Positions 15,527-23,682 are shown, counted from the first letter of the stretch. The stretch is DNA of 49,663 bases from Bacilli bacterium (GCA_900769635.1 CAAGHJ010000030.1:1-49663); one strand, 5' to 3'. Notes: a model not told the origin generated them from the letters alone. Made by a program: numbers and translations.

Positions 15527-16141
15527 CTATCCGTATAGTCCGAATATATTTATATCGAACCCGTATATGACTATTATAACAATTATTATGATAATTAGCA
15601 AGTTTAAGATGTGATTATTTTTTAATCCTGGTATTTTATTTTGAAGAAAGTCCATTGTTATAAAGAGGAGATAGCCTAGTATTCCTCCTACTATATTTAG
15701 GATGATATCGTCTATATCGAATACTCTTCCTATATAGTACTGGACTGTTTCTATGGTGGTTGTTAATATTATGGTTAGTATTAAGGGGATACTTATCTTT
15801 TTACTTTTGAGGAAATAGGATGCGAAGAACCCGAAGGGAATAAACATTATTATATTCCCTATTATGTTTTTTATAAACTTGGGGGTACCTAAATCGTAGC
15901 GAAATATCTCTTTAAAGGGAATAAAGTTATTGGTACCAAAGTTCACATCTTGATAGGTTACAACATGGAAAAGACAGAGAGCATAGATTATGAATATAAG
16001 CATTAGGAGTTCTTTATAGAGTATTATTTTTTTATGTCCTTTTAGTAGATATGCTAGTCTTAGTGATACGGCTATTACGACGGCTATTAGGATTGTAGGC
16101 CACGTATCACTAAATACATCAAGGAAGATATTTTTTAGCAT
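15527..16141 (-). CDS. VanZ-like membrane protein
   Basis: 204 residues with about five hydrophobic helices. NFIPFKEIFRYD, the glycine-rich NIIGNIIMFIPFGFF and the TIETVQYYIGRVFDIDDIILN segment match the VanZ-like family, whose founder gives low-level teicoplanin resistance. Function in this organism is unknown. It lies between the second variable surface protein and ybeY. Confidence 0.85.
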   Translation of the reverse strand: MLKNIFLDVFSDTWPTILIAVVIAVSLRLAYLLKGHKKIILYKELLMLIFIIYALCLFHVVTYQDVNFGTNNFIPFKEIFRYDLGTPKFIKNIIGNIIMFIPFGFFASYFLKSKKISIPLILTIILTTTIETVQYYIGRVFDIDDIILNIVGGILGYLLFITMDFLQNKIPGLKNNHILNLLIIIIIVIIVIYGFDINIFGLYG

Positions 16142-16193
16142 AGTATCACTTTCTTTCTTATTAATAGTGTATGTTAGAAGGGGTATGGGTTAG

Positions 16194-16227
16194 TACCCTA
16201 TGGGGGTATGTATATGTATTATGTATG
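16194..16227 (-). repeat. Conserved 34-bp element 3' of variable gene 2
   Basis: Matches 2794-2827 at 29 of 34 positions with no gap. It begins (coding strand) 2 bp after the stop codon of variable gene 2. It has the TACCC/GGGTA stem but, unlike copy 1, no T-run beyond it, so termination alone does not explain its conservation. Confidence 0.75.
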
Positions 16228-16229
16228 TA

Positions 16230-17708
16230 TTAAGATAGGATGTAGGGATTAGTAGAGGTGCCTTCTCCGTCACTTATACTAGTAGTAGAGGTTAGATAAA
16301 AGACTGGGTGCACGGAACGGAGATAGCCGACATTGTTGTTGAGGCCGACGAACCCCGACGAGAAGAGTGAGAACGCATTGATGGAACCGCCCGAATGCGG
16401 CGACAATAACCACTCATCTTTACTATTAAAGAGCCAATCCTTTTGATAGCACCCTCCATCATAATTATAAGAATCAGTATTAGTTACACACGTATTTCCG
16501 GCTGCATATCCATAGTCACTTGGATACATAAGTCCTACATTTCCATCCCAATATAATGGTCTACTTGTATCATATCTAGTAGTTCCCCTTTCATAAGCAT
16601 AGAATTGATTAGTCATTACTCCCTTAGAGTTGTTATACCCTCCTAAATAATATCTACTAGTAGTTATATAACTCTTAGCTTTTTCTGTTAAACCATAATT
16701 AGCAAAAGTATTTGTTCTATTCCACCAATCACCACTATTTAAGAGTTTCATTAAACTAGCTCCACTTGTTAAACTATTACTATAGTTTCCACTGGTAACA
16801 GTTGCCCATATATTTACATTACCACTATCCCATGCATAAGTTGTCGTACTTCCATCAGTTAGTGGTGTTGCTTTAATAACCTTTAATCTATTAGTATTTT
16901 CTTTTTCTTCATATATACTCCCTATTATTCTATATAAATGTTTATCAGGACAAGTACTACTAGTTCCTTTATCTAAACATATATAATTATTAGGACTAGG
17001 TCCATAATATCTATAATCAGTTACTGCTGGTATTTCACTACCTGTTGCACTGTTACTACTCGCAATAGCGTCGTGCTGTACTTTATATACTCCACTACCA
17101 GAGTCTCCTGTGGCACCTTCATCTAACCCCTCAACTAAAGTTACAGCATTAACTGATGGTTTCTTATATAGTGCATTCTCTCCACTTGCTCCAAGTGTAA
17201 ACTTAAAACTTTTACCACCCATACTACTATCATTATCAACAGTACCATCTATATAGATATAGAGGGTATATGTTGTAGTAGTATTTTCTGTTAGGGTTTT
17301 AGTACTTAGAAGAGTGTATACTTTATTAGTAGTTGCATCAGCGAAGTTACCACTTGATACTTTGGTATTTCCTTCATATAGGGACCATATAAAGGAAGTG
17401 TTTTTTAGTTCAGGTGCTATCTCATTTACTTTTAGGGTAAGATTTGCTGTTACGCCACTACATTCTGGGGATAGGGTTATTTTTTTGGATAGGACATTAT
17501 TGGTATCATCTTTGGATAGGGCTGGACCTAGGGATGCACCGGTTATATCTCCTCCGGCATCATAGGTTACATAACAGCCTTCAATATTAAAGGTTATGTC
17601 AGAGTTAGAACTAGTCCATTTAAAGATAGCATAGGTTATGCCTATTCCTAGGGTTAATAGGAGTATTAATATTAATAGTATTATTATATTTTTTCTTTTA
17701 TTCTTCAT
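16230..17708 (-). CDS. Variable surface protein 2 (SipW-type signal, C-terminal DGR-like cassette)
   Basis: A paralogue of the protein ending at 2965. The N-terminal hydrophobic segment (about 7-28) ends LGIGITYAIFKWTSSNS, a SipW-like signal. A Thr/Ser-rich beta region follows, then the shared block HDAIASSNSATGSEIPAVTD, then YYLGGYNNSKG, GLMYPSDYGYAAGN and a Trp-containing module W-L-L-S-P...P-V-F-Y-L before the tail GEGTSTNPYIL. The module is encoded by a 59% G+C cassette (16302-16403). The start overlaps a small membrane-protein gene by 11 bp, so both come from one transcript. Likely a surface ligand-binding protein with a hypervariable face; ligand unknown. Confidence 0.8.
   Translation of the reverse strand: MKNKRKNIIILLILILLLTLGIGITYAIFKWTSSNSDITFNIEGCYVTYDAGGDITGASLGPALSKDDTNNVLSKKITLSPECSGVTANLTLKVNEIAPELKNTSFIWSLYEGNTKVSSGNFADATTNKVYTLLSTKTLTENTTTTYTLYIYIDGTVDNDSSMGGKSFKFTLGASGENALYKKPSVNAVTLVEGLDEGATGDSGSGVYKVQHDAIASSNSATGSEIPAVTDYRYYGPSPNNYICLDKGTSSTCPDKHLYRIIGSIYEEKENTNRLKVIKATPLTDGSTTTYAWDSGNVNIWATVTSGNYSNSLTSGASLMKLLNSGDWWNRTNTFANYGLTEKAKSYITTSRYYLGGYNNSKGVMTNQFYAYERGTTRYDTSRPLYWDGNVGLMYPSDYGYAAGNTCVTNTDSYNYDGGCYQKDWLFNSKDEWLLSPHSGGSINAFSLFSSGFVGLNNNVGYLRSVHPVFYLTSTTSISDGEGTSTNPYILS
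16302..16403 (-). other. Putative DGR variable region in surface protein 2
   Basis: 34 codons from TCG (Ser of LLSP) to GTC (Val of PVFYL). G+C is 60 of 102 (59%), and 26 of 34 codons end in C or G, while codons just outside mostly end in A or T. Of the residues in H-S-G-G-S-I-N-A-F-S-L-F and G-F-V-G-L-N-N-N-V-G-Y-L-R, most are encoded by NNC/NNT codons, and residual AAC-AAC-AAT codons sit in the middle. This is the pattern left by adenine-directed mutagenesis of AAY codons in a DGR. Confidence 0.62.
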
Positions 17709-18012
17709 TTATTATTTCTCCCTTTTCATAGTTATAGGTGAATATGGAGTTATTGTGTTGGAGTTCTACTTTACTGTTTTCTTGGAACTCTATTACTATA
17801 GGGCATGTTTTATCACATTCGTACTTGGAGAGGTAGTTTGTTATGGTTTCACTGGTGGTGCAGATATTGCCACTGCATTTATAGAAATAGAGGTATTTAG
17901 TGGGGTCTTCTATTCCTTCGTATTTTACTTTGTATATGATTACGATGTATAGTATTACTATTAAGAGGACATATATTCCAAGGCGCCATAGGGCACTAAA
18001 AAAACTTCTCAT
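17698..18012 (-). CDS. Small Cys-containing membrane protein cotranscribed with variable protein 2
   Basis: 104 residues: a hydrophobic helix at about 11-29 and an extracytoplasmic tail with two Cys pairs, KCSGNIC and YECDKTC. The tail could form two disulfides. Its last codons overlap the start of the variable protein gene, so translation is coupled. I do not recognise a family; an accessory role in anchoring or folding of the variable protein is an inference from position. Confidence 0.7.
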   Translation of the reverse strand: MRSFFSALWRLGIYVLLIVILYIVIIYKVKYEGIEDPTKYLYFYKCSGNICTTSETITNYLSKYECDKTCPIVIEFQENSKVELQHNNSIFTYNYEKGEIINEE

Positions 18013-18035
18013 AAACTCACCTACTGTCTATATTT

Positions 18036-18064
18036 AATATATCATATTTATGTTTTTTTGTAAA
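18036..18064 (-). promoter_or_regulatory. Promoter of the variable protein 2 operon
   Basis: On the minus strand: TTTACA (18059-18064), 17-bp spacer, TATATT (18036-18041) with extended -10 TGA, followed by Shine-Dalgarno GTAGGTGA before the ATG at 18012. Confidence 0.65.
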
Positions 18065-18126
18065 CTAAAAATGGAAAGTTTTTTGGGATTGGGGGTCAAC
18101 TGGTAAAATGGATGGTAGTTATTTTG

Positions 18127-18645
18127 TTAGCTAATTGATGTTAAGTCTTTGGTTAAGGAAGTTATTACTTGTTCTATGCTGTTAATGGGTATTCGTGTCC
18201 TTGGATTTTCTTTTAGTTTTTGACAAGAGATAATGGCAACTTCTTTGGATATTATACTGCACGTTGTCATTAATTTTATTATTTTTAGAGTTCTTATTAC
18301 TTCGACATCATTTAATTCTGCATATTGTTTTAATCTATTATCACCCGTTGCTAGAATGCAATCATTGTCCCTAGCTAACACATAATTTAGTAAATCGTAC
18401 ATTGATAACTTTTTATTTATAAGTGATAAGTTTACTGCCTCTAAAACTTGTTTTTCGGTGGCACTTATTACTTTAGCCTTTTTGATTGTGTTTAAATTAC
18501 CAGTTTTTTGATTTAGTTCATCTGTTTTTATTAAGTCACTTACGTATACGTTTTTTATGGTTATAAATTCTTCTAAAATGCCTGCGTTGTCTAAATCGGT
18601 AATTATGTTAGTATCTGTAATTATTATTTTCTCGGTTATATTCAT
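18127..18645 (-). CDS. PIN-domain protein
   Basis: 172 residues. The N-terminal IIITDTNIITDL carries the first PIN acidic residue (Asp11). The later SMYDLLNYVLARDNDCILAT and GDNRLKQYAEL carry the other expected acidic positions (YD, RD, GD). PIN domains are usually metal-dependent RNases, often toxins. The ATG lies within the upstream XRE-ImmA gene (38-bp overlap), so the two are translated together. A C-terminal extension (about 120-172) has no recognised motif. I infer an RNase partner of the regulator; activity is untested. Confidence 0.75.
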   Translation of the reverse strand: MNITEKIIITDTNIITDLDNAGILEEFITIKNVYVSDLIKTDELNQKTGNLNTIKKAKVISATEKQVLEAVNLSLINKKLSMYDLLNYVLARDNDCILATGDNRLKQYAELNDVEVIRTLKIIKLMTTCSIISKEVAIISCQKLKENPRTRIPINSIEQVITSLTKDLTSIS

Positions 18646-19645
18646 TGGGAGTAGTTCCTAATAGTTCACAGGCTTTATTTATTGTTATTATATCATCAGT
18701 TTCTAATTTATGAACTAGTTTTTTAAACTGATGTGATACTTCGGGTTGGAAGGTTATTCCTTCATCTATAATATGACTTGCACTTAATTTTTTATATAGG
18801 TATTCTGTTATTATGTTTAGTTCTTTTAGTCTTGTTATTATATCTTTATAATTTACTTTGTATTCTATTTTAAAGACTACTAGTTCATAAATGCTTATGT
18901 TTCTTCTATTATTTCCAAATTCGTTTATTACGGCTTCTTTGGGCATAAGTAAACTGCTAGCAAACCTATCACATAGTTTTTCTTCGTTAACTTGGGGATT
19001 TTCTATTCTAAGAAGTAGATGAGCGAGTTCGTGAGCTAAGGTATATCTGTATTTACAGACATCAGTTCTGTTTTCTTTCATAACTATAATGGGTATGTTG
19101 TTTACGACTTCGCTAAAGCCTTCAAAGCCTTCATAGTAGTTATTTTTATCTTCTAGTTCAATTATGAGTATTCCTAAGTTTTCAAGGATGCTTATTAAAT
19201 CTGATATGGGATATTTGCTTGATAGTTTTATGTGTTCTCTAAATTTGTTAGAGGCTTGTTCAGCATCTTCTAGTGTACTACATTTGTATTTCCTTAGAGA
19301 GATATTTTGGGTAGTTATTGAGTTTAATTCTATAACTTCTAAATATTTTGCTACTTCTTCTTGTATTACCATTTTTAAAACTTCTAATTTTTTCTCGGTT
19401 AATTTTTCATTCTTTTTAAATGATGTAAACTTTAACTCTGGTTCTTCGTATACTCTTAGTATATCGATACAATTTACGTTATAGGCATTGGCAAATTCTA
19501 TTACTTTTGATGAGTTTGGTATTAAATCTCCTTTTTCGTATTTATTTATGGCGGTGGCACTCATTCCTAATAGTTGGCCAGCCTCTTTAAGAGAAAGATT
19601 TTTTAGTAATCTTATTTTTTTTAAATTTTTTCCTATTTTATCCAT
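18608..19645 (-). CDS. XRE repressor fused to ImmA/IrrE metalloprotease domain
   Basis: Residues 1-62 are an XRE helix-turn-helix (LSLKEAGQLLGMSATAINKY). Residues ~130-270 form an ImmA/IrrE-type zinc peptidase domain with the HExxH motif in YTLAHELAHLLL and a downstream EEKLCDRFASSLLMP that supplies the next ligand. Such fusions act as stress-responsive or toxin-antitoxin regulators. 345 residues, ATG with Shine-Dalgarno AAAGGAGG. It overlaps the PIN gene by 38 bp. The C-terminal ~70 residues may contact the partner. Confidence 0.88.
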   Translation of the reverse strand: MDKIGKNLKKIRLLKNLSLKEAGQLLGMSATAINKYEKGDLIPNSSKVIEFANAYNVNCIDILRVYEEPELKFTSFKKNEKLTEKKLEVLKMVIQEEVAKYLEVIELNSITTQNISLRKYKCSTLEDAEQASNKFREHIKLSSKYPISDLISILENLGILIIELEDKNNYYEGFEGFSEVVNNIPIIVMKENRTDVCKYRYTLAHELAHLLLRIENPQVNEEKLCDRFASSLLMPKEAVINEFGNNRRNISIYELVVFKIEYKVNYKDIITRLKELNIITEYLYKKLSASHIIDEGITFQPEVSHQFKKLVHKLETDDIITINKACELLGTTPNEYNRENNNYRY

Positions 19646-19664
19646 AGTTTCCTCCTTTGTTTAT

Positions 19665-19693
19665 ATTTTAGCATATAAAAGTAGAAATGTAAA
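19665..19693 (-). promoter_or_regulatory. Promoter of the XRE-ImmA/PIN operon
   Basis: On the minus strand: TTTACA (19688-19693), 17-bp spacer, TAAAAT (19665-19670) with extended -10 TGC. A GTTTA...TAAAC inverted pair brackets the promoter and could be where the XRE domain binds. Confidence 0.65.
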
Positions 19694-19702
19694 CCTAAAA
19701 TT

Positions 19703-19746
19703 TAAAAAAATATTAGTTATTTAGAAGATACTAAGTAACTAATATT
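19703..19746 (-). terminator. Terminator after the Fic remnant
   Basis: An 11-bp perfect stem AATATTAGTTA/TAACTAATATT (19709-19719, 19736-19746), extended by a further TTAG/CTAA pairing, is followed on the minus strand by seven T. It separates the Fic remnant from the XRE-ImmA promoter. Confidence 0.8.
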
Positions 19747-19758
19747 ATGGTTATTTAT

Positions 19759-20074
19759 TTAGTTTATCATTTCTGTTACTATTTTTTTGTATAGATCTTG
19801 TTCATATTTTATGGTATCTATGAGGAACATTTTATCTTCATTATAATTTTTTAGTCCTCTCATATAATAGGGTTTGTCTTTATCTAGGACAATAAAGGTC
19901 ATCTAGGTTAATTACTTTATTAGTAGTAGTGGTTAGAAAAGGAGTGTAATATATTTCTTTAGTTTCGTTAATAGAAAGAGAATTTTTTTCTATTTTACTG
20001 GAATTATAGGAAATAGTTATATTTGTGTAGTTATATATTTTTTCTTTTTTTATTAATTCTTTGTATACATTCAT
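19759..20074 (-). pseudogene. Core-deleted Fic-family protein remnant
   Basis: Frame 1, from ATG at 20074 (Shine-Dalgarno AAGGTGA), reads MNVYKELIKK and then ITISYNSSKIEKNSLSINET; S-x-x-I-E-x-N resembles the inhibitory-helix motif of Fic proteins (S/T-x3-E-G/N). It stops at 19880. Frame 2 (19899-19759) reads TFIVLDKDKPYYMRGLKNYN and EDKMFLIDTIKYEQDLYKKI, like the YYRGL...LIDTCL..QD.YK tail of many Fic proteins. The catalytic HPFxxGNGR core is missing between them. I infer an internal deletion with frame shift. Alternative: two tiny overlapping genes (an ATG at 19902 opens frame 2). The Fic likeness is from memory of family patterns. Confidence 0.5.
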
Positions 20075-20096
20075 AATATTCACCTTCACTTTAAAT

Positions 20097-20120
20097 AAAA
20101 AACCTCCTAAAAGGTTTTTT
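20097..20120 (-). terminator. Terminator after the HAD phosphatase
   Basis: AAAAAACCT/AGGTTTTTT (20097-20105, 20112-20120) overlaps the stop codon of the gene at 20107 and ends in a T-run on the minus strand. Confidence 0.8.
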
Positions 20121-20700
20121 GTTTTACTTTAATACTGGTTTTATTTTTATTAAAGTTTATTTTTAATATATCTTCTAAGTTGTTAATTGTTAGAAATTCG
20201 TAAGTTTTGCCATTTTGAATGTAAGATCTATAATCTTCGGTTTTATCTTCATCAAACTTTATTCCAAGACCGCCTTGTTCTTCGAAGTCTACTAAGTTGG
20301 GAGAGTGGTCATCTATTAGGATAGAGTTAGTTGGGTTAACGGCATCGGCTTTAGAGACGTGCTTGGCAACTAATCTTACGGGAACATCAGGTAGTAGTTT
20401 TTCAAAATATTCTTTTTTTACTATTCCTTCTCCGACTGAATTGATATGGGTTAGTATTTGAACATTTTGGAATTTACCGCTATCTACTATTTTTCTTATA
20501 GCACTTATGCTATTATTTATTTCATCGGCTTCTTTTAATAGTTCATTCCAATCGATAGTTGCATAGTAACCTCTTATTTCTGTAGAATATTCTTTTATTT
20601 GTTTATAGTTTTCATCTAGGTAGCCTAACTTACGTAATTTTCGATATGATATTATTATGGTATTTAGTATTACTCCATCACAATCTATATATAAATTCAT
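20107..20700 (-). CDS. HAD-superfamily hydrolase (5'-nucleotidase-like)
   Basis: 197 residues. The first HAD motif is YIDCDGVIL with nucleophile Asp6 and acid-base Asp8. Motif II is around QILTHINS, and motif IV is SILIDDHSPNL. The short helical cap inserted after motif I and the DDHSPNL ending resemble 5'(3')-deoxyribonucleotidase-type proteins. Substrate is not determined by sequence. It has Shine-Dalgarno AAAGGAGG, and 16 bp separate it from the membrane protein upstream. Confidence 0.8.
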   Translation of the reverse strand: MNLYIDCDGVILNTIIISYRKLRKLGYLDENYKQIKEYSTEIRGYYATIDWNELLKEADEINNSISAIRKIVDSGKFQNVQILTHINSVGEGIVKKEYFEKLLPDVPVRLVAKHVSKADAVNPTNSILIDDHSPNLVDFEEQGGLGIKFDEDKTEDYRSYIQNGKTYEFLTINNLEDILKINFNKNKTSIKVKQKTF

Positions 20701-20716
20701 ACGTTGTGCCTCCTTT

Positions 20717-21229
20717 TTAGTTTAGATATAATAGTATATTATCCTCTGTTTCATAGTATTCTAATATTGTTCCATTCTCTACTTTTATTAGAGTTGGGGC
20801 TTTTACTTTTATTTCTTCTAAGGCCTTAGCATTTGGGTTGCTTTCCTCACTTACGAAGTTTGAGTTTAGGGCATCAGATGTATTTACTCTATATACTTTG
20901 TTATCTAGTTTACTTATATTGTTTTCGATTTTGGTTAGTTTGTTATTAAAGTCATAGTAGTATACGTAGTATATTTCATCAGTTTGTCTTAGGCTGTTTT
21001 TGGCAAGGATTGTATTATCTACCTTGGTTTCGGTTTTGTTTTCTTTCTTGGTAGAACCTAGTTCTTTAGTTATTAGTGTTGCTGATAGTAAATAGAAAAG
21101 ACCTACAATTAATAGAACTACTACTATTATTTTGATATATTTTTTTAAACTTTTATCATCAGTAACGACAGCTGGTTCGGGCTGTTTACCGTATTTTTTG
21201 GCGTATTTTCGTCTTTGCTCTCTTCCCAT
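20717..21229 (-). CDS. Membrane-anchored protein with thioredoxin-like tail
   Basis: 170 residues: a basic start (MGREQRRKYAKKYGK), one membrane helix at about 31-52, then an outside domain. The end, APTLIKVENGTILEYYE, resembles the cis-Pro strand of thioredoxin folds, but there is no CxxC, so redox activity is not expected. The gene sits between the phosphatase and a two-helix membrane protein. Confidence 0.65.
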   Translation of the reverse strand: MGREQRRKYAKKYGKQPEPAVVTDDKSLKKYIKIIVVVLLIVGLFYLLSATLITKELGSTKKENKTETKVDNTILAKNSLRQTDEIYYVYYYDFNNKLTKIENNISKLDNKVYRVNTSDALNSNFVSEESNPNAKALEEIKVKAPTLIKVENGTILEYYETEDNILLYLN

Positions 21230-21279
21230 AATTTTTCCTCCATTCTCATTATACCTAAAATATGGGGCTTTGTAAAGGT

Positions 21280-21822
21280 TTATTTTTTTCTTACCTTGGT
21301 TTTGGGTTTGTTTTTGTTTTCTATTAGGGCGTCTTCTACTTTATCTATATACTCTTCTATATCTAGGGTTATTATTCCTTTTTTGCTTTTGGTTATGGTT
21401 TGTTCTTTTGGGATTTCTTGTTTTAGATTGTCTAAGCATTCTAAGGCACTTTCCATATTTTCTATATATTTTTTGTTTATACTTGTAAATATGGTTGTTA
21501 CGGGTGGTATAGCAAGGAGGGCTATTACTGTACTTATGGGGTTTAGTATTACTCCGTTTATATTTAGGGTAGCGAGGGTTCCGGCAAGGAGGGCTAGAAC
21601 TATCATTATTATTTTACGAGCGGTTTTTATTTCTTCAGTAAAGGATTGGATATTTTCTTTATTGTTTGTTAATTCGTGGGCAAAGGCATTTATGATTTCT
21701 TCTTTGTTCTCGTTATCTAATTTTTTGTTTATTCCTTCTTCATAGTTTCTTCTAGTTATTTTTCCGTTTTCATCGGTTACTAATATTTCTTTTTCATTTA
21801 TTCTTATGTACTGTTTATTCAT
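21280..21822 (-). CDS. Two-helix membrane protein, function unknown
   Basis: 180 residues. The first ~65 residues are hydrophilic and acidic; two membrane helices lie at about 69-90 and 95-112, with a short turn between them. The C-terminal ~65 residues are charged and end in a strongly basic KNKPKTKVRKK. Both ends probably face the cytoplasm. It starts 2 bp after the stop of the Sua5 gene, so it is translated from the same message. No family recognised. Confidence 0.65.
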   Translation of the reverse strand: MNKQYIRINEKEILVTDENGKITRRNYEEGINKKLDNENKEEIINAFAHELTNNKENIQSFTEEIKTARKIIMIVLALLAGTLATLNINGVILNPISTVIALLAIPPVTTIFTSINKKYIENMESALECLDNLKQEIPKEQTITKSKKGIITLDIEEYIDKVEDALIENKNKPKTKVRKK

Positions 21823-21824
21823 TT

Positions 21825-22841
21825 TTATTTCCTTTCTACATAGTTATGACTACAAGCTCTTATTAGTCTATTCATTATGGCAAGTCCGAGGCCGTCTTGG
21901 GATACTCCTTCGATGAGGATTTTATCTGGGGAAAAGGTATCGGCTTTTCTTAAAAGGGTAAAGATGTTATGGGATATTTCCTTACGGGTATTTCCGTAAT
22001 GGAGGTATTTTTTACAGGGTATGTCTCTTAAATCTTTACTTCCTATTATGATGGTATTTTCGGTTGTATTTTCTTTGAAATAGTTTATTTTGGCTTCTTT
22101 ATCTTTTATATATATTAGAGTGCTAGGACTATTTGGGGCATAGTGTTTATATTTCATACCTGGGGAAAGGGGGGTATCAACATCTTTTTTAAAGATGTTG
22201 TCATCTACTTTGACACTTCCTATTGTATTTAGGATATCTTCTTTGGTTATATAGCCTGGTCTTAATATGGTGGGGATATTGTCTACTACTCTTACAACTG
22301 TGGATTCTAGTCCTATTTGGCTATTGCCTCCGTTTATGATACAGGAGACTTTATCTTTGAATTCGTTATATATGTCTTCTATATTGGTTCCAGAGGGCCT
22401 ACCGGATATATTGGCAGAGGGAGCGGCTATGGGGAGGTTATTATGGGATAGGATTGAGTGGGCTATTTTATTTGATGGTACTCTTATTCCTACTGTATCT
22501 AGGCCTCCGGATACGGCACTTGGGATATTGTCTTTCTTTTTTAGTATTATGGTAAATGGTCCTGGCATAAATGTATTTATTAGTTTTCTTTCTATTTCAT
22601 TTTCTATATGGGCATATTTTTCTATTTCACTTACACTTGATAAATGGACTATAAGGGGGTTATCGCTTTTCCTACCTTTGGCTATATATATTTTTTTTAC
22701 GGCTTTATCATCAGTTGCGATAGCACCTAAACCGTAAACGGTTTCAGTGGGAAATATTATTAGTTTTCCTTCTTTTAGGTAATTGTTTATTTCCTGTAAT
22801 TTGGTTTGGGAAATGTTGTTTGTTAAATCTATTAATTCCAT
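21825..22841 (-). CDS. tsaC: Threonylcarbamoyl-AMP synthase (Sua5 type)
   Basis: Makes threonylcarbamoyl-AMP from threonine, bicarbonate and ATP for t6A37 in tRNAs. The YrdC domain (1-200) has FPTETVYGLGAIA, KGRKSDNPLIVHL and PSANISGRPSGT. The linker and C-terminal Sua5 domain (about 215-338) make it the long form (YwlC/Sua5) rather than short TsaC. The conserved LSPGMKYKHYAP of the linker is present. It is followed closely by the two-helix membrane protein. Confidence 0.95.
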   Translation of the reverse strand: MELIDLTNNISQTKLQEINNYLKEGKLIIFPTETVYGLGAIATDDKAVKKIYIAKGRKSDNPLIVHLSSVSEIEKYAHIENEIERKLINTFMPGPFTIILKKKDNIPSAVSGGLDTVGIRVPSNKIAHSILSHNNLPIAAPSANISGRPSGTNIEDIYNEFKDKVSCIINGGNSQIGLESTVVRVVDNIPTILRPGYITKEDILNTIGSVKVDDNIFKKDVDTPLSPGMKYKHYAPNSPSTLIYIKDKEAKINYFKENTTENTIIIGSKDLRDIPCKKYLHYGNTRKEISHNIFTLLRKADTFSPDKILIEGVSQDGLGLAIMNRLIRACSHNYVERK

Positions 22842-22893
22842 ACTTCACCTCTTTTGCCTATATTTTATCATAATTTGGGGATTTTGGGAAGAA

Positions 22894-22917
22894 AAAAAGA
22901 GAGTTAATTCTCTTTTA
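22894..22917 (-). terminator. Terminator after the membrane protein at 22904
   Basis: On the minus strand AAAGAGAATTAACTCTCTTT forms a stem with a tight loop, followed by a run of T. It overlaps the stop codon region of the gene at 22904. Confidence 0.75.
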
Positions 22918-23668
22918 GGATGGTTTTATTTAATACTTGGAGGATTATTGATGCTATTAGGAGTATGATAAAGAGCTTTAGTGGTAGGGAAACGTTGATT
23001 TGGTTTAGGAGCCCTCCCATTATGTTTTGGTCTATATAGTTAGTGGCTAGGGATATTGTTATGTACATTATTAGGGATGTTAGGGATAGTATTAGACTTA
23101 TGTGAGAGAGTGTTTTTACTACTTTCTTTTTCTCTAAAATTACTAGTATAAATGTACTTAAAATTGACAATATTATGGTTACAGTTTTTAAAATTTTGCT
23201 AGTTAGAATGCTATAAATTTGTAAAACTGGTTTATATTTATCATTAAATGTATTGTCACTTGCCGACTGGATATTGTCTCTAATGGTAAGTACTTTTTCG
23301 TTTACGTATTTTTTTACTTCTTCTTTGGATTGGCTAGGAACGAGACCGGTTAGATACTCATCTAGCATATTATTTATGTCATCAGTTGTATCGATTTTGT
23401 TATTGGTATTATTTATGATATTGTTTATTTCGTTATCTATATATTTTTGGGTTATTTTTTCGATATAGCCACTTTTTACGATGGCTTTTTCTAGCAATCC
23501 TAATTTATCGGTATCGATATCGTTTATGGTTTTATCGAGAATAAGGCTATTTATTTTCTTAGCAACTATTTCGTTTTTTAAGGTTGTTACGACGACGTTT
23601 TGGGTTATTATGCTTATGGTTAGGGTTATGAGGGAAATGGTTAATATTATTTTGAGGAGTATTTTCAT
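22904..23668 (-). CDS. Membrane protein with long extracytoplasmic domain
   Basis: 254 residues. One membrane helix at about 4-26 is followed by an ~125-residue Asn/Asp/Lys-rich outside domain with predicted helices (EIVAKKINSLILDKTINDID), and then three more helices at about 155-178, 188-210 and 228-250. No catalytic motif. It has the general layout of polytopic proteins of unknown role in gut Bacilli. It is separated from the prolyl-tRNA deacylase by 14 bp and likely shares its transcript. Confidence 0.65.
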   Translation of the reverse strand: MKILLKIILTISLITLTISIITQNVVVTTLKNEIVAKKINSLILDKTINDIDTDKLGLLEKAIVKSGYIEKITQKYIDNEINNIINNTNNKIDTTDDINNMLDEYLTGLVPSQSKEEVKKYVNEKVLTIRDNIQSASDNTFNDKYKPVLQIYSILTSKILKTVTIILSILSTFILVILEKKKVVKTLSHISLILSLTSLIMYITISLATNYIDQNIMGGLLNQINVSLPLKLFIILLIASIILQVLNKTILKEN

Positions 23669-23682
23669 ACTGCACTTCCTTT

